From NCBI RefSeq assembly GCF_900100345.1, contig NZ_FMTT01000001.1, forward strand, positions 1 to 64,000: DNA of 64,000 nucleotides. Reading direction: 5' to 3'. This stretch comes from Paenibacillus tianmuensis (GTDB taxonomy: Bacteria; Bacillota; Bacilli; Paenibacillales; NBRC-103111). The notes under the pieces were generated by a model that saw only the letters and a program-made list of their open reading frames with translations, had not been told where the DNA came from and made no database searches. Of the stretch, positions 45,657 through 55,624 are shown in pieces; positions within the stretch are counted from its first letter, which is position 1; each line of letters opens with the position of its first letter. The translations under genes and the position numbers were made by a program.

Positions 45657-47045
45657 ATGAAAGAAAAACAAATTTTATCGATCAAAGAGCTGAATCGATA
45701 CATTAAGATGCTGCTTGAGGGCACCGACCGGCTGCAGGACGTTTGGGTGCGGGGCGAGATTTCTAATTTTACCCACCATTCCAGCGGACATATGTATTTT
45801 ACGTTAAAAGATGCGGACAGTCGGTTAAAAAGCATTATGTTCGCCTCCTACAACCAACGGCTTCCGTTCCTTCCCCGGGAAGGGACGAAGGTGATCGCCT
45901 GCGGGAACATCTCGGTGTACGAACGGGACGGGCAGTATCAATTCTATGTCACGCAAATGCAGCCGGACGGCATCGGGAGCTTGTATCTGGCATTTGAACA
46001 GCTGAAAAAAAAGCTGGAATCCGAAGGGCTGTTCGCGCCTGCGATCAAGAAGCCGATTCCGCGCTTTCCGCGGGCGATCGGGGTCATCACGTCGCCGACG
46101 GGCGCGGCGGTTCGCGATATTATTATCACCCTGCAGCGCCGTCATCCTACCGTTCCCATTCTGCTGTATCCGGCGCTTGTGCAGGGGAAGCAGGCGGCTC
46201 CTTCGATTGTGAGAGCGATCGAGGAGATGAATGCAAGAAACGAAGTCGACGTGCTGATCGTCGGCCGTGGCGGCGGATCGCTTGAGGAGCTGTGGGCTTT
46301 CAATGAAGAAGCGGTCGCCCGGGCGATCTTCGCTTCAAGTCTGCCGATTATTTCGGCGGTCGGCCACGAAACGGATTTCACGATCGCGGATTTCGTCGCC
46401 GACCTGCGCGCGCCGACTCCGACGGCGGCTGCCGAGCTGGCCGTTCCGCATCATCTGGAGCTGAAGCAGCAGCTCGGCTACTTGAGCCAGCAATTGTACG
46501 GCGGATTGACGCAGCAGCTGGAGCGAAGCAAAGAGCGCCTGAAGCGGCTCCAGCGGTCGCCTTACCTGACGAATCCCCGCCGACAGCTGCTGCTGCAGCC
46601 TGCGGAGCGTCTCGACCGCATGCGCGAGCAGCTCGGCTACAAAATGCGAGGCCGCCTGACGAAAAGTCACGAGCGGCTGATGAAGGCCGACCGGCAGCTC
46701 GCTTCGTTTAATCCGAAGGAGCAGGTCGTCTACTCCCGGAAGCGGCTCGACTCGTCCGCCCGTCTGCTTCGCCAGACGATGCAGGCGGTGCTGAGGCGCA
46801 AACAGCAGGAGCTCGTATCGTCCATTCGCCAGTTGGATGCGCTTAGCCCGCTCAAGATCATGCAGCGGGGATATAGCCTTGTCTATGACGAGAAAGAGAA
46901 ACAGCTCGTGAAATCGATCCAGCAGGTGCAAATTGGGGATATTTTGAAGCTGCGCCTGATGGACGGACGGATCGATTGTCATGTTTGGTCTATGGAGGAG
47001 AAGACGGAGGAGAAAAGCGATGTCAAATCAGGAAGCGACGCCTAG
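45657..47045 (+). CDS. xseA: Exodeoxyribonuclease VII large subunit
   Basis: A 462-residue XseA. The OB-fold N domain is about 10-105 (VWVRGEISNFTHHSSGHMYF), the catalytic domain has IGVITSPTGAAVRDIIITLQ near 139, the GRGGGS loop near 204 and AVGHETDFTIADFVADLRAP near 240, and the C-terminal coiled coil runs 260-400. ATG 45657 is used, with only a weak GGTAACGGG site, so translation may depend on folD, whose stop is 18 nt upstream. Confidence 0.95.
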   Translation: MKEKQILSIKELNRYIKMLLEGTDRLQDVWVRGEISNFTHHSSGHMYFTLKDADSRLKSIMFASYNQRLPFLPREGTKVIACGNISVYERDGQYQFYVTQMQPDGIGSLYLAFEQLKKKLESEGLFAPAIKKPIPRFPRAIGVITSPTGAAVRDIIITLQRRHPTVPILLYPALVQGKQAAPSIVRAIEEMNARNEVDVLIVGRGGGSLEELWAFNEEAVARAIFASSLPIISAVGHETDFTIADFVADLRAPTPTAAAELAVPHHLELKQQLGYLSQQLYGGLTQQLERSKERLKRLQRSPYLTNPRRQLLLQPAERLDRMREQLGYKMRGRLTKSHERLMKADRQLASFNPKEQVVYSRKRLDSSARLLRQTMQAVLRRKQQELVSSIRQLDALSPLKIMQRGYSLVYDEKEKQLVKSIQQVQIGDILKLRLMDGRIDCHVWSMEEKTEEKSDVKSGSDA

Positions 47046-47277
47046 CTTCGAGCAGGCGATGGACCAGCTTGAGCGCATTGTGGCACAGCTCGAAAGCGGG
47101 GATATTCCACTGGAGAAGGCGATAGAGCTGTTTCAAGAAGGAATGAAGCTGTCTCAATTGTGCGGGCAAAAGCTGGAGCAGGTGGAGCGAAAAATCGAAA
47201 TTTTGCTGGAAGAAGAGGGCGGTTTGGCGAAAAAGCCGTTTCAGCCGCAGGAAACCGATAAAGGGGATAACCGATGA
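47020..47277 (+). CDS. xseB: Exodeoxyribonuclease VII small subunit
   Basis: An 85-residue helical protein, FEQAMDQLERIVAQLESGDI followed by PLEKAIELFQEGMKLSQLCG, that binds the XseA coiled coil. GGAGGAGA lies before ATG 47020; the start overlaps xseA by 26 nt. Confidence 0.96.
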   Translation: MSNQEATPSFEQAMDQLERIVAQLESGDIPLEKAIELFQEGMKLSQLCGQKLEQVERKIEILLEEEGGLAKKPFQPQETDKGDNR

Positions 47278-48179
47278 ACGAGTCATCCGGCATCCGAGAA
47301 TATATTCGAGACATGGCTTCGCTCATAGAGCGGGAGCTGCAGCAGTCGATTCCATCGTCGTGGGCGATTCCCGCCCCGCTTCGCGAATCGATGATGTACT
47401 CCTTGATGGCCGGCGGCAAGCGGCTGCGGCCGATTCTGGTGCTGGCCGCGGCCGAAGCGCTGGGCGGCAGCCCGGAAGCGGCCGTGCCCGCAGCGTTGGC
47501 CGTAGAGATGATCCACACGTATTCGCTTGTTCATGACGATCTACCCGCCATGGACAACGACGACTTTCGGCGGGGCAAGCCGACGAACCATAAGGTTTAC
47601 GGCGAAGCGATGGCGATTTTGGCCGGGGATGCCTTGCTGACCCATGCGTTCTTCTCGGTCGTTCAATCCGCGAGGAAGCATAACATTCCGGCCGACCGGG
47701 TGATCGACATCGTCGAAGAGCTGTCCCGGCTGTCCGGAGCCCCCGGCATGGTCGGCGGTCAAGCGGCAGACATGCTCGGAGAGCAAGGGGTAACGAAGCT
47801 GGAAGAGCTGGAGTACATCCATCTGCACAAGACGAGCGACTTGGTCGTCTTTTCCTTGAAAGCCGGCGGCAGGATCGCAGGAGCAGCCGAAGCCCAGCTT
47901 GCCGCCTTGGAGCGGTTCGGCACGTGCATCGGGCTGGCGTTTCAAATTCAGGACGACGTGCTCGATCTGATCGGGGACGAAAGCAAGCTCGGCAAACCCG
48001 TACAGAGCGACGTCAAGCAGCAGAAAGTGACCTACCCTTATTTTATCGGGATTGAAGCATCGATTGCGAAGGTCGGGGAGCTGACGCGCGAGGCGAAGCA
48101 AGCAATCTTGGCGGCGGATTTCCCGCGCCCGGAGCGGCTGCTGGAGCTTGCGGATTATTTAATGAAGCGCGATCATTAG
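47274..48179 (+). CDS. ispA: Polyprenyl (farnesyl/geranylgeranyl) diphosphate synthase
   Basis: A 301-residue trans-prenyltransferase. GGKRLRPILVLAAAEA near 46, first aspartate motif VHDDLPAMDNDDFRRGKPTN near 83-102, and second motif FQIQDDVLDLIGDESKLGKP near 225. It condenses IPP onto DMAPP; short-chain (C15) product is likely from position relative to the family but not proved. ATGA overlap with xseB. Confidence 0.93.
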   Translation: MNESSGIREYIRDMASLIERELQQSIPSSWAIPAPLRESMMYSLMAGGKRLRPILVLAAAEALGGSPEAAVPAALAVEMIHTYSLVHDDLPAMDNDDFRRGKPTNHKVYGEAMAILAGDALLTHAFFSVVQSARKHNIPADRVIDIVEELSRLSGAPGMVGGQAADMLGEQGVTKLEELEYIHLHKTSDLVVFSLKAGGRIAGAAEAQLAALERFGTCIGLAFQIQDDVLDLIGDESKLGKPVQSDVKQQKVTYPYFIGIEASIAKVGELTREAKQAILAADFPRPERLLELADYLMKRDH

Positions 48180-48233
48180 CGCTTTACCCTGTTCAGACGC
48201 CCGTGGCGGCTGCTGCTTTTGCACCGGTTCCGT

Positions 48234-48262
48234 TTGAGCGCGTGACGGTCCTGTGCTATAAT
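48234..48262 (+). promoter_or_regulatory. SigmaA promoter of dxs
   Basis: TTGAGC at 48234-48239, 17-nt spacer, TATAAT at 48257-48262, giving a leader of about 100 nt. Confidence 0.75.
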
Positions 48263-48372
48263 GACATCGTATTCAAGCACATTACATAGCCTATGTAAGG
48301 AAGCGGATCGTTATCGACTCTTACCTGCCATTCGTTAGGCATACTCCAACTATGGAAAGCGAGGGAACAAGC

Positions 48373-50259
48373 GTGCTGCTCGATCACATTCATCAGCCTG
48401 AGGACTTGAAACGTCTGACTGTGGAACAGCTGGAGCAAGTGGCTGCGGAAACGAGACATTTTCTTGTCGAGAAGCTTTCGGTCACCGGCGGTCACCTCGC
48501 GCCCAACCTTGGCGTTGTCGAGTTAACGATTGCTATGCACTATTTGTTCGACAGTCCGAAGGATAAATTTATTTTCGATGTCGGCCATCAGTCGTATGTT
48601 CACAAGATTTTAACCGGTCGAAAAGATAAGTTCGATACATTGCGCAAATATAAAGGCCTGTGCGGCTTCGTGAAACGTTCCGAAAGCGAGCATGACGTCT
48701 GGGAAGCCGGTCACAGCAGCACTTCGCTGTCCGCTGCGATGGGGATGGCCGTCGCCCGCGATTTGAAGGGCGAGACGAACCGGATCATTGCCATGATCGG
48801 CGACGGAGCGCTCACAGGCGGTATGGCTCTGGAGGCTATAAATCATATCGGCCACGAGAAGCGGAAGCTGATGGTCATTCTGAATGACAACGAAATGTCC
48901 ATCGCCCCGAATGTCGGGGCGCTCAGTCATTATTTGGCGCGCATTCGTTCGGACCGGCACTATGTGAAGGCCAAGGAAGAATTCGAGCACCTGATCAAAA
49001 AGATTCCGGCCATCGGCGGTACCTTGGCGAAGACGGCGGAACGGGTGAAGGACTCATTCAAATATTTGGTTGTCCCCGGCGTATGGTTCGAAGAGCTCGG
49101 CTTTACGTACCTGGGACCTGTAGATGGCCACAACTTGCCGCTGCTGCTCGAAACGATGAAGCAAGCGGATAAGGTCAACGGGCCTGTTCTTGTGCATGTG
49201 ATCACGACGAAAGGCAAGGGCTATTCGCCGGCCGAGTCGGATTCCCACAAATGGCACGGCATCAGCCCATACAAAATCGAATCCGGCCAAGTCCTGAAGA
49301 CGGTCGGCCCTCCGATGTATACGGAAGTGTTCGGCAGCACGCTCATTGAGCTGGCGAAGCAGGACGAGCGTATTGTGGCGATTACCCCGGCGATGCCCGG
49401 CGGTTCAGGGCTGCTCGGCTTTGCAAAGGCATTTCCAAGCCGGGTGTTCGACGTAGGGATTGCGGAGCAGCATGCCGCTACGTTTTCGGCCGGTTTGGCG
49501 GAAGAAGGGTTGAAGCCGGTGTTCGCGGTCTATTCGACCTTCCTTCAGCGCGCTTACGACCAAGTCGTGCATGATATTTGCCGCGCAAACCTTAACGTGG
49601 TATTTGCGATTGATCGTGCGGGCTTTGTCGGTCCGGACGGCGAGACGCATCAAGGGGTATACGATATTGCGTATTTGCGCAGCATTCCGAATATGGTGCT
49701 GATGATGCCGAAGGACGAAAACGAGATGCGGCATATGATGAAGACGGCTTTCGAGTACAACGAAGGGCCGATCGCTTACCGTTATCCGCGGGAAAACGGA
49801 CTTGGGGTGCCGATCGATGAGACGCTTCAGCCGATTCCGATTGGTACATGGGAAGTGCTTCGTCCGGGGAGCGATGCGGCGATTCTGGCCGTCGGTCCGA
49901 TGATTCCGCTTGCGCTGGAAGCGGCCGAGGTGATGAGCAAGGAAGGCGTTCAAGTTCGCGTCGTCAACGCGCGGTTTATCAAGCCGATGGACGAAGCGAT
50001 GCTTCTCCAGTTGGCCAAAGAAGACATCCCGATCCTGACTCTGGAGGAAGGGGCGGAGCTCGGAGGCTTCGGCAGCGGCGTGCTGGAGCATTACTCGCAG
50101 CAAAATGTGTACGGCCTGCGAATCAAAATTATCGGCGTGCCGGATTATTTCGTCGAGCACGGCTCCGTCAAGGAACAGCGTAAAGAGGTTGGATTTACAG
50201 CCGAGCGGCTCGTATCGGAACTGCAGGCGCTCGTTCCGCGCAGACGGCAGCGGGCCTAA
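48373..50259 (+). CDS. dxs: 1-deoxy-D-xylulose-5-phosphate synthase
   Basis: A 628-residue thiamine diphosphate enzyme, first step of the MEP isoprenoid pathway. [20 protein letters not shown] near 40, the ThDP motif [18 protein letters not shown] near 147, and the transketolase Pyr domain with [20 protein letters not shown] near 360 and [20 protein letters not shown] near 415. GTG 48373 has GAGGGA upstream, which fits the MLLDHI start of the family; an ATG at 48352 is before that site. Confidence 0.97.
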   Translation: MLLDHIHQPEDLKRLTVEQLEQVAAETRHFLVEKLSVTGGHLAPNLGVVELTIAMHYLFDSPKDKFIFDVGHQSYVHKILTGRKDKFDTLRKYKGLCGFVKRSESEHDVWEAGHSSTSLSAAMGMAVARDLKGETNRIIAMIGDGALTGGMALEAINHIGHEKRKLMVILNDNEMSIAPNVGALSHYLARIRSDRHYVKAKEEFEHLIKKIPAIGGTLAKTAERVKDSFKYLVVPGVWFEELGFTYLGPVDGHNLPLLLETMKQADKVNGPVLVHVITTKGKGYSPAESDSHKWHGISPYKIESGQVLKTVGPPMYTEVFGSTLIELAKQDERIVAITPAMPGGSGLLGFAKAFPSRVFDVGIAEQHAATFSAGLAEEGLKPVFAVYSTFLQRAYDQVVHDICRANLNVVFAIDRAGFVGPDGETHQGVYDIAYLRSIPNMVLMMPKDENEMRHMMKTAFEYNEGPIAYRYPRENGLGVPIDETLQPIPIGTWEVLRPGSDAAILAVGPMIPLALEAAEVMSKEGVQVRVVNARFIKPMDEAMLLQLAKEDIPILTLEEGAELGGFGSGVLEHYSQQNVYGLRIKIIGVPDYFVEHGSVKEQRKEVGFTAERLVSELQALVPRRRQRA

Positions 50260-50281
50260 CAATACGAGGTAGGAGCAATTC

Positions 50282-51118
50282 ATGGCTGCGGACAAAGCGG
50301 AAAAAGAACGACTTGATGTCCTGCTCGTCGAGCAGGGCTATTATGAAACAAGAGAAAAGGCCAAGGCGGCCATCATGGCCGGCTTGGTGCTGGTTGACGA
50401 CGTTCCGGTCGACAAAGCCGGAACGAAGATTGCCCGGAAGTCCCGGCTGATTGTCAAGGGTGCGGTGCATCCTTACGTCAGCCGCGGCGGGTTGAAGCTG
50501 GAGAAGGCGATCCATGTGTTTGGCATCAACCTGCAAGGGGTTACGATGCTGGACATCGGCGCATCGACCGGAGGATTTACCGATTGCGCGCTGCAGAACG
50601 GGGCGCTTCACGTCTATGCGGTCGATGTCGGCTACAATCAGCTGGATTGGTCGCTGCGCAAGGACCCCAGGGTTAGCGTCATGGAGCGGACCAATTTTCG
50701 CTATATGCAGCCGGGCGACTTGCAGGGACCCGAGCCGGCATTTGCCTCGATCGACGTGTCCTTCATTTCCTTAAAGCTCATTTTGCCTCCGCTGAAGCAA
50801 CTGCTTGCGCCGAAAGGGCAAGTCGTTGCGTTAATTAAGCCGCAATTTGAGGCGGGCCGGGAGAAGGTTGGCAAATCCGGCGTCATCCGTGACCCCCGGG
50901 TCCATCAAGAAGTGCTGGAGGATATCCTCCAGCTTGCCCAGGAAATCGGTTATGTCATTCGGGGGCTGACATACTCCCCGATCAAGGGCGGCGAGGGCAA
51001 CATTGAATTTTTAGTACATCTTCTCCATACGGACGAGCCCGGGTTGTCCGGTCCCGAATTGGACCGGTTGATCCGAGAGGTCACCCAAGAGTCGCAAAGC
51101 ATGCAGAGCTCATCTTGA
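50282..51118 (+). CDS. tlyA: TlyA-family rRNA methyltransferase (YqxC)
   Basis: A 278-residue protein. An S4 RNA-binding domain (about 8-65, ERLDVLLVEQGYYETREKAK) is followed by an FtsJ/RrmJ-like domain with SAM motif MLDIGASTGGFTDCALQNGA near 90-109 and ASIDVSFISLKLILPPLKQL near 159. In mycobacteria TlyA 2'-O-methylates rRNA and sets capreomycin sensitivity. The old name haemolysin is misleading. ATG 50282 has GAGGTAGGAG upstream. Confidence 0.94.
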   Translation: MAADKAEKERLDVLLVEQGYYETREKAKAAIMAGLVLVDDVPVDKAGTKIARKSRLIVKGAVHPYVSRGGLKLEKAIHVFGINLQGVTMLDIGASTGGFTDCALQNGALHVYAVDVGYNQLDWSLRKDPRVSVMERTNFRYMQPGDLQGPEPAFASIDVSFISLKLILPPLKQLLAPKGQVVALIKPQFEAGREKVGKSGVIRDPRVHQEVLEDILQLAQEIGYVIRGLTYSPIKGGEGNIEFLVHLLHTDEPGLSGPELDRLIREVTQESQSMQSSS

Positions 51119-51133
51119 CGGATGAGTTTTTTT
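51109..51133 (+). terminator. Terminator at the end of tlyA
   Basis: CTCATC and GATGAG pair around TTGACG, overlapping the stop codon, followed by seven Ts. Confidence 0.75.
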
Positions 51134-51188
51134 GCCTTTACACAGGAATTTGGATACGGTTTCTCGAATATTCCTTCGAGGTGATTCC

Positions 51189-51671
51189 ATGCAAAGCGGG
51201 GACGGCTTGATCGTGTTTTTGGTGGCGCTGGCACTGGGGGCATGGGTGTATGTTTACGCCCGAAGCAAGCTGAAGGAAGCCGTAGAGGATGAGCCTCCGT
51301 TCGAATTTCTCGCCGACGCGGAGGTGCCGGAGGATGAAGCGACGGAGCTTCTCAAGGCGCGCGGCTATTCGGTCCTTAGCGGGAAGAAACGCATTCCCGT
51401 ACACATCAAAGTCAACCGCAGCGAAACGCTTCAAAGCCGGCTGTTCGTCGATTATACCGTTGAGAAAAACGGCCGGTATTACATCGCCAAAACAGCAAAA
51501 GAGCGTAAACCGATGGAGCGGACCGGAAGCTGTGTCCGCGACTTTCTGCTCGTGTATCAACTGCTATACCCGAAAACGGCAGGAGTATTATATGTAAATG
51601 TGCCTGAACAAACGGTGGATTGCTATGTGTTCGAGATGCAAGCCGAAGATGACGATACCGAGACCCCATAA
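51189..51671 (+). CDS. Membrane-anchored protein with degenerate PD-(D/E)XK-like domain
   Basis: A 160-residue protein between tlyA and argR. One N-terminal helix [20 protein letters not shown] (about 6-25) is followed by a soluble domain. The pattern [20 protein letters not shown] followed by a helix [20 protein letters not shown] and a strand resembles the restriction-endonuclease-like core (DYxVxxxGxxYVxExK, then LLxYxxxYPxxxGVLxV), but the catalytic ExK is AKTAK, so nuclease activity is unlikely. Function unknown. ATG 51189 follows GAGGTG by 5 nt. Confidence 0.6.
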   Translation: MQSGDGLIVFLVALALGAWVYVYARSKLKEAVEDEPPFEFLADAEVPEDEATELLKARGYSVLSGKKRIPVHIKVNRSETLQSRLFVDYTVEKNGRYYIAKTAKERKPMERTGSCVRDFLLVYQLLYPKTAGVLYVNVPEQTVDCYVFEMQAEDDDTETP

Positions 51672-51685
51672 CCAGGGAGGATGCT

Positions 51686-52135
51686 ATGAAAGGCCAACGA
51701 CATGTTAGAATACGCGAAATCATCACCAACAACGAAATCGAAACGCAGGACGAGCTCGTCGAGCAGCTTCGCAAAGCGGGCTTTCATGTGACGCAGGCGA
51801 CGATTTCTAGAGATATCAAAGAAATGCACCTGATCAAAGCGCCGCTGGACGACGGAAGGTACAAATATTCCATGCCGGCCGATCAGCGTTACAATCCGCT
51901 GCAGCGCTTGCGGCGGGCGCTCAACGATCATTTTATGCATATTGACCATACCGAGAATCTCGTCGTGCTCAAAAGCTTGCCGGGGACAGCCAGCGCGATT
52001 GCGGCGCTCATTGACAGTCTGGAATGGAATGAAATTATGGGGACGATCAGCGGCGACGACACGATTCTGATCATTTGTCGGACCAAGGATCACAGCTCAC
52101 ATATCGTTAATCAAATCTTGGGAATGCTCAGTTAA
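51686..52135 (+). CDS. argR: Arginine repressor ArgR/AhrC
   Basis: A 149-residue ArgR. Winged HTH near 1-70 (IRSIITNNE-like [20 protein letters not shown] and [20 protein letters not shown]) and a C-terminal hexamerisation and arginine-binding domain with [20 protein letters not shown] near 98. It represses arginine synthesis and activates catabolism. AGGGAGGAT precedes ATG 51686. The neighbouring recN is the usual partner in Bacillales. Confidence 0.96.
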   Translation: MKGQRHVRIREIITNNEIETQDELVEQLRKAGFHVTQATISRDIKEMHLIKAPLDDGRYKYSMPADQRYNPLQRLRRALNDHFMHIDHTENLVVLKSLPGTASAIAALIDSLEWNEIMGTISGDDTILIICRTKDHSSHIVNQILGMLS

Positions 52136-52154
52136 CGTCAGAGAGGTGTAGTCT

Positions 52155-53855
52155 ATGCTGCTGGAACTATCCATTCGCCATCTGGCGGTAATCGAACATG
52201 TCGAATTACATTGCAAAACCGGATTCCATGTCTTGACAGGCGAAACGGGTGCGGGCAAATCGATCATCATCGACGCACTCGGTCTGATTGCGGGAGGCCG
52301 CAGTTCGTCTGATCTGGTTCGCTACGGAAGGGACAAAGCGTCGATCGAAGCGTTGTATCAGATCGGGAAGGATCATCCCGTTTGGAATATTTTGTCCGGC
52401 GTGGGAATAGAAGCCGACCCGGAGGAGCATCTTATTATTCGCAGAGAAATAACGGCTCAAGGCAAAAGCACCAGCCGCGTAAACGGACAATTGGTCAACC
52501 GGGCGGTGCTTAGGGAGATCGGCGATTGGCTTGTCAATATCCACGGACAGCACGAGCATCAATCGTTGTTCCGGGTGGAGGAGCATATCCGGTGGCTCGA
52601 CATGTTCGGCGAGCCGCAGATTTTGCCTGCCAAGCTTGCTTATCAGGAAGCGTACGATGTGTACCAGGGAATCCGCAAGCAGCTCAAGGAGCTTCAGGAA
52701 ACCAGCAAGCAAGCGCTGCAAATGATGGATTTGTACCGGTTTCAGGTCGAGGAGATCCGTTCGGCCAAGCTGAAAGCGGGAGAAGACGAGGCGCTGGCCG
52801 ATGAGAAACGAAAGCTGGTCAATGCGGAACGGCTGTTCCAGAACGCCTCCGACGCTTACGATCTGCTGTACGGAGGAAGCAAAGGGCTGGATGCCGTTGG
52901 CCGCGCTGTCCAGAAGCTTCAGGATATCGCCGCACTCGACCCCGCTAAGCTTCAGCCGCTGCTGGAGCAGGTGCAAGGGGCCTTCTATCAATTGGAAGAC
53001 GCGGCTTACCAAGTGCGCGATTACCGGGATGAAGTGGAGTTCAACCCTTCCAGACTCGATTTTATCGAGCAAAGGCTGGATACGATTTCGTCGCTTCGCA
53101 GAAAATATGGAGAATCGGTTTCGGATATCCTTGCTTATGTTGAAAAGATTGAACGGGAATTGGACCTGATCGAGAACAAGGACGAAAAGCTTCAGCAGCT
53201 GCAAAAAGAGGAATCGGCGGCCCTTGAACAGGTACAACGGCTGGCTTCGGTTCTGACCGAGCAGCGTATGATCGTAGCGGACAAGCTCGCGGCGGAAATC
53301 GTGGCGGAGCTACGCGAGCTGCAGATGGAGCGGACGCAATTCCGGGTGCATTTTGCTGTGAATGGGGAGAAGAAGCTGACGCGCGAAGGCGCCGATCAGG
53401 TCGAGTTTCTGATTTCGGCCAACCCCGGAGAACCGATGCGTGCGCTCAGCAAAATCGCTTCCGGCGGAGAAATCTCCCGCGTCATGTTGGCGCTTAAATC
53501 GATTTTTGCCCGGGTGGACAGTATTCCGGTGCTTGTCTTCGACGAAGTGGATACCGGGGTAAGCGGACGCGCGGCTCAGGCCATAGCCGAGAAGATGTCC
53601 AAGCTGTCCCGGAGCTGTCAAATCTTCTCCATTACGCATCTGCCGCAGGTCGCCTGCATGGCGGACGTGCATTACCGCATTCATAAAACGACGGATGGAG
53701 ACCGCACTTATACGAATATTGACGACTTGAATACAGAAGAACGCATTCACGAGCTCGCCCGGATGCTGGGAGGCGTCGAAGTGACCGACAAAACGCTCCA
53801 GCACGCGCAAGAAATGCTCGTCCTTGCCGATAACATGAAAGCAAAGATGAGCTAG
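52155..53855 (+). CDS. recN: DNA repair protein RecN
   Basis: A 566-residue SMC-like ATPase of double-strand-break repair. The N-terminal ATPase half has the P-loop HVLTGETGAGKSIIIDALGL near 28-47, a coiled coil occupies about 160-350, and the C-terminal half has the signature IASGGEISRVMLALKSIFAR near 434 and FDEVDTGVSGRAAQAIAEKM near 463. GAGAGGTG is upstream of ATG 52155. Confidence 0.97.
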   Translation: MLLELSIRHLAVIEHVELHCKTGFHVLTGETGAGKSIIIDALGLIAGGRSSSDLVRYGRDKASIEALYQIGKDHPVWNILSGVGIEADPEEHLIIRREITAQGKSTSRVNGQLVNRAVLREIGDWLVNIHGQHEHQSLFRVEEHIRWLDMFGEPQILPAKLAYQEAYDVYQGIRKQLKELQETSKQALQMMDLYRFQVEEIRSAKLKAGEDEALADEKRKLVNAERLFQNASDAYDLLYGGSKGLDAVGRAVQKLQDIAALDPAKLQPLLEQVQGAFYQLEDAAYQVRDYRDEVEFNPSRLDFIEQRLDTISSLRRKYGESVSDILAYVEKIERELDLIENKDEKLQQLQKEESAALEQVQRLASVLTEQRMIVADKLAAEIVAELRELQMERTQFRVHFAVNGEKKLTREGADQVEFLISANPGEPMRALSKIASGGEISRVMLALKSIFARVDSIPVLVFDEVDTGVSGRAAQAIAEKMSKLSRSCQIFSITHLPQVACMADVHYRIHKTTDGDRTYTNIDDLNTEERIHELARMLGGVEVTDKTLQHAQEMLVLADNMKAKMS

Positions 53856-53993
53856 TCAAGGGAGCATTTTGGAGTTATAAAAGAAAAGGGCGGGGGTTAC
53901 CTTAAAGGTACACAAACGGCGGTGCAGCCAGCTTTGAAGCCGGAAGCCGGAAGTCGCAAGCCGCGTGCCGCAAAGCAAAGGAAGCAAGGGAGC

Positions 53994-55340
53994 GTGAGCG
54001 AATTGGGTTCCAACCACAGAAAAAGATTGATTGGATTACTGCTCGTCCTCTTCGTTTGTTTGGGTAGCCTCACCACCCCTTTCCGCAGTTTTGCCTCATT
54101 CCCCGAGGAGCTCCGGCTTTTTACTGGACAGCAAACCCAACTAAAGCTGGCGATGCCCGTCAGCGCGCAAGTGACGGTCAACCATCCGGAAGTACTCAAG
54201 GTCAATGGCTCGGCAAGGCACTCATTCCAAGTGGATCTTCATCATCCTATTGCACTTGAATCTTATCAAGCCGGACAAGCTGAAATGAAGCTGAAGCTAT
54301 TCGGTAAAATTCCTTTTAAGACGGTTAAAGTCAATGTCGTCCCGGATTTAAAAGTGATTCCCGGCGGTCAGACGATCGGCGTGAAGCTGAAATCGGCCGG
54401 GATTATGATCGTCGGGCATCATTTGGTGGCGATCGCGGATGACCGCAAAACGTCTCCGGGCGAAGAAGCCAAGATACAACTAGGCGATCTCATTGTCAAA
54501 ATGAACAGCAAAACCGTAAGCGACGTAAGCCGGGTAGCGGATCTCGTCAAAGCGGCGGGAGAGGGCAAAAAGCCGATTATGCTGACGATCCGCCGCGGAA
54601 GCGAAACGCTCGACATTCCGATTACACCTGCGTATGATATCGTGGACAAGGCATACAGGCTCGGGCTGTATATTCGCGATTCGGCCGCCGGAGTCGGGAC
54701 GCTGACCTTTTATGCCCCGGATCAAGGCGTCTACGGAGCGCTGGGCCACGTCATTACCGATATGGACACCCAAGTGCCGATTAGGGTAGGCAACGGAGAG
54801 ATCGTGCATTCAAACGTCACCTCGATTTCGAAGAGCCAGAACGGGGAACCTGGGGAAAAGCGCGCTCAGTTCTCTAAGGAAAGCAGATCCATTGGCAACA
54901 TTGAGAAAAATACGCAGTTCGGCATTTTCGGTAAAATGTTTGATACGCCGGGGCATAGCTATAGCGACAAGGCACTGCCTGTCGCCTTCGCCGAAGAGGT
55001 GAAAGAAGGTCCTGCGCAGATTTATACGGTGGTCAATGGCCAGAAGGTCGAGAAATTCGATATCGAGGTCGTTCATGTAGCGAAGCAAGATTATCCGGCT
55101 ACCAAAGGGATGGTGATTAAAATTACTGACTCCCGCCTGCTGGACAAGACCGGAGGGATTGTGCAAGGCATGAGCGGAAGCCCGATTATTCAGAACGGAA
55201 AAGTGATCGGAGCGGTGACTCACGTCTTCGTCAATGATCCGACGAGCGGCTACGGATGCTTTATCGAATGGATGCTGCAGGATGCAGGCATAATGCTTCG
55301 CCCTTCCAATACGGAAACAACGGAACTGAAGGCCAGTTAA
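53994..55340 (+). CDS. spoIVB: SpoIVB peptidase (S55 family)
   Basis: A 448-residue forespore-made serine protease that cleaves SpoIVFA and starts pro-sigmaK processing. A signal-anchor helix RLIGLLLVLFVCLGSLTTPF is at about 12-31, a PDZ domain at about 125-215 (SAGIMIVGHHLVAIADDRKT), and the S55 peptidase follows: catalytic His in YGALGHVITDMDTQ near 252 and Ser in VQGMSGSPIIQNGKVIGAVT near 396. Start is GTG 53994 or TTG 54003; both have weak spacing from AAGGGAG at 53986-53992. An earlier frame from 53922 has no coding features. Confidence 0.95.
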   Translation: MSELGSNHRKRLIGLLLVLFVCLGSLTTPFRSFASFPEELRLFTGQQTQLKLAMPVSAQVTVNHPEVLKVNGSARHSFQVDLHHPIALESYQAGQAEMKLKLFGKIPFKTVKVNVVPDLKVIPGGQTIGVKLKSAGIMIVGHHLVAIADDRKTSPGEEAKIQLGDLIVKMNSKTVSDVSRVADLVKAAGEGKKPIMLTIRRGSETLDIPITPAYDIVDKAYRLGLYIRDSAAGVGTLTFYAPDQGVYGALGHVITDMDTQVPIRVGNGEIVHSNVTSISKSQNGEPGEKRAQFSKESRSIGNIEKNTQFGIFGKMFDTPGHSYSDKALPVAFAEEVKEGPAQIYTVVNGQKVEKFDIEVVHVAKQDYPATKGMVIKITDSRLLDKTGGIVQGMSGSPIIQNGKVIGAVTHVFVNDPTSGYGCFIEWMLQDAGIMLRPSNTETTELKAS

Positions 55341-55357
55341 TGGTCTTCGGTTTTTTT
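55328..55357 (+). terminator. Terminator of spoIVB
   Basis: GAAGGCCA and TGGTCTTC pair (one G-T wobble) around GTTAA, overlapping the stop codon; a run of seven Ts follows. Confidence 0.85.
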
Positions 55358-55456
55358 GTGAAGTACGAAATATTTGCTACGTTTCGAATCGTTTATGGAC
55401 GAAGTGTGGTTATTTCTTGATTAGAGACATACAATATGTAGCATTTAATCGTTCTT

Positions 55457-55567
55457 TGTCGAAAGATGTATAATGATGGAGTAAATTATTAATTATAAAA
55501 TAAAAGTCAGAAAAAATCCAGAAAAATAATATTCGACAGAAGGAATTTTAACCTGCATGTCGAAATT
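55457..55567 (+). promoter_or_regulatory. spo0A control region: three 0A boxes and a sigmaH promoter
   Basis: TGTCGAA 0A boxes occur at 55457-55463 and 55558-55564, and in reverse (TTCGACA) at 55532-55538. GAAGGAATT (55539-55547) and GTCGAAATT (55559-55567), 11 nt apart, match the sigmaH consensus RNAGGAWWW/RNNGAATWW at 9 and 8 of 9 positions. A sigmaA -10 TATAAT at 55469-55474 may be the vegetative promoter. This is the switch arrangement known from B. subtilis, with Spo0A acting on its own gene. Confidence 0.75.
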
Positions 55568-55624
55568 GTATTGCAGGTAAATAATGCTAAAGCAAATTGC
55601 CGCAAATGAAGGAGGCGCTTACCA

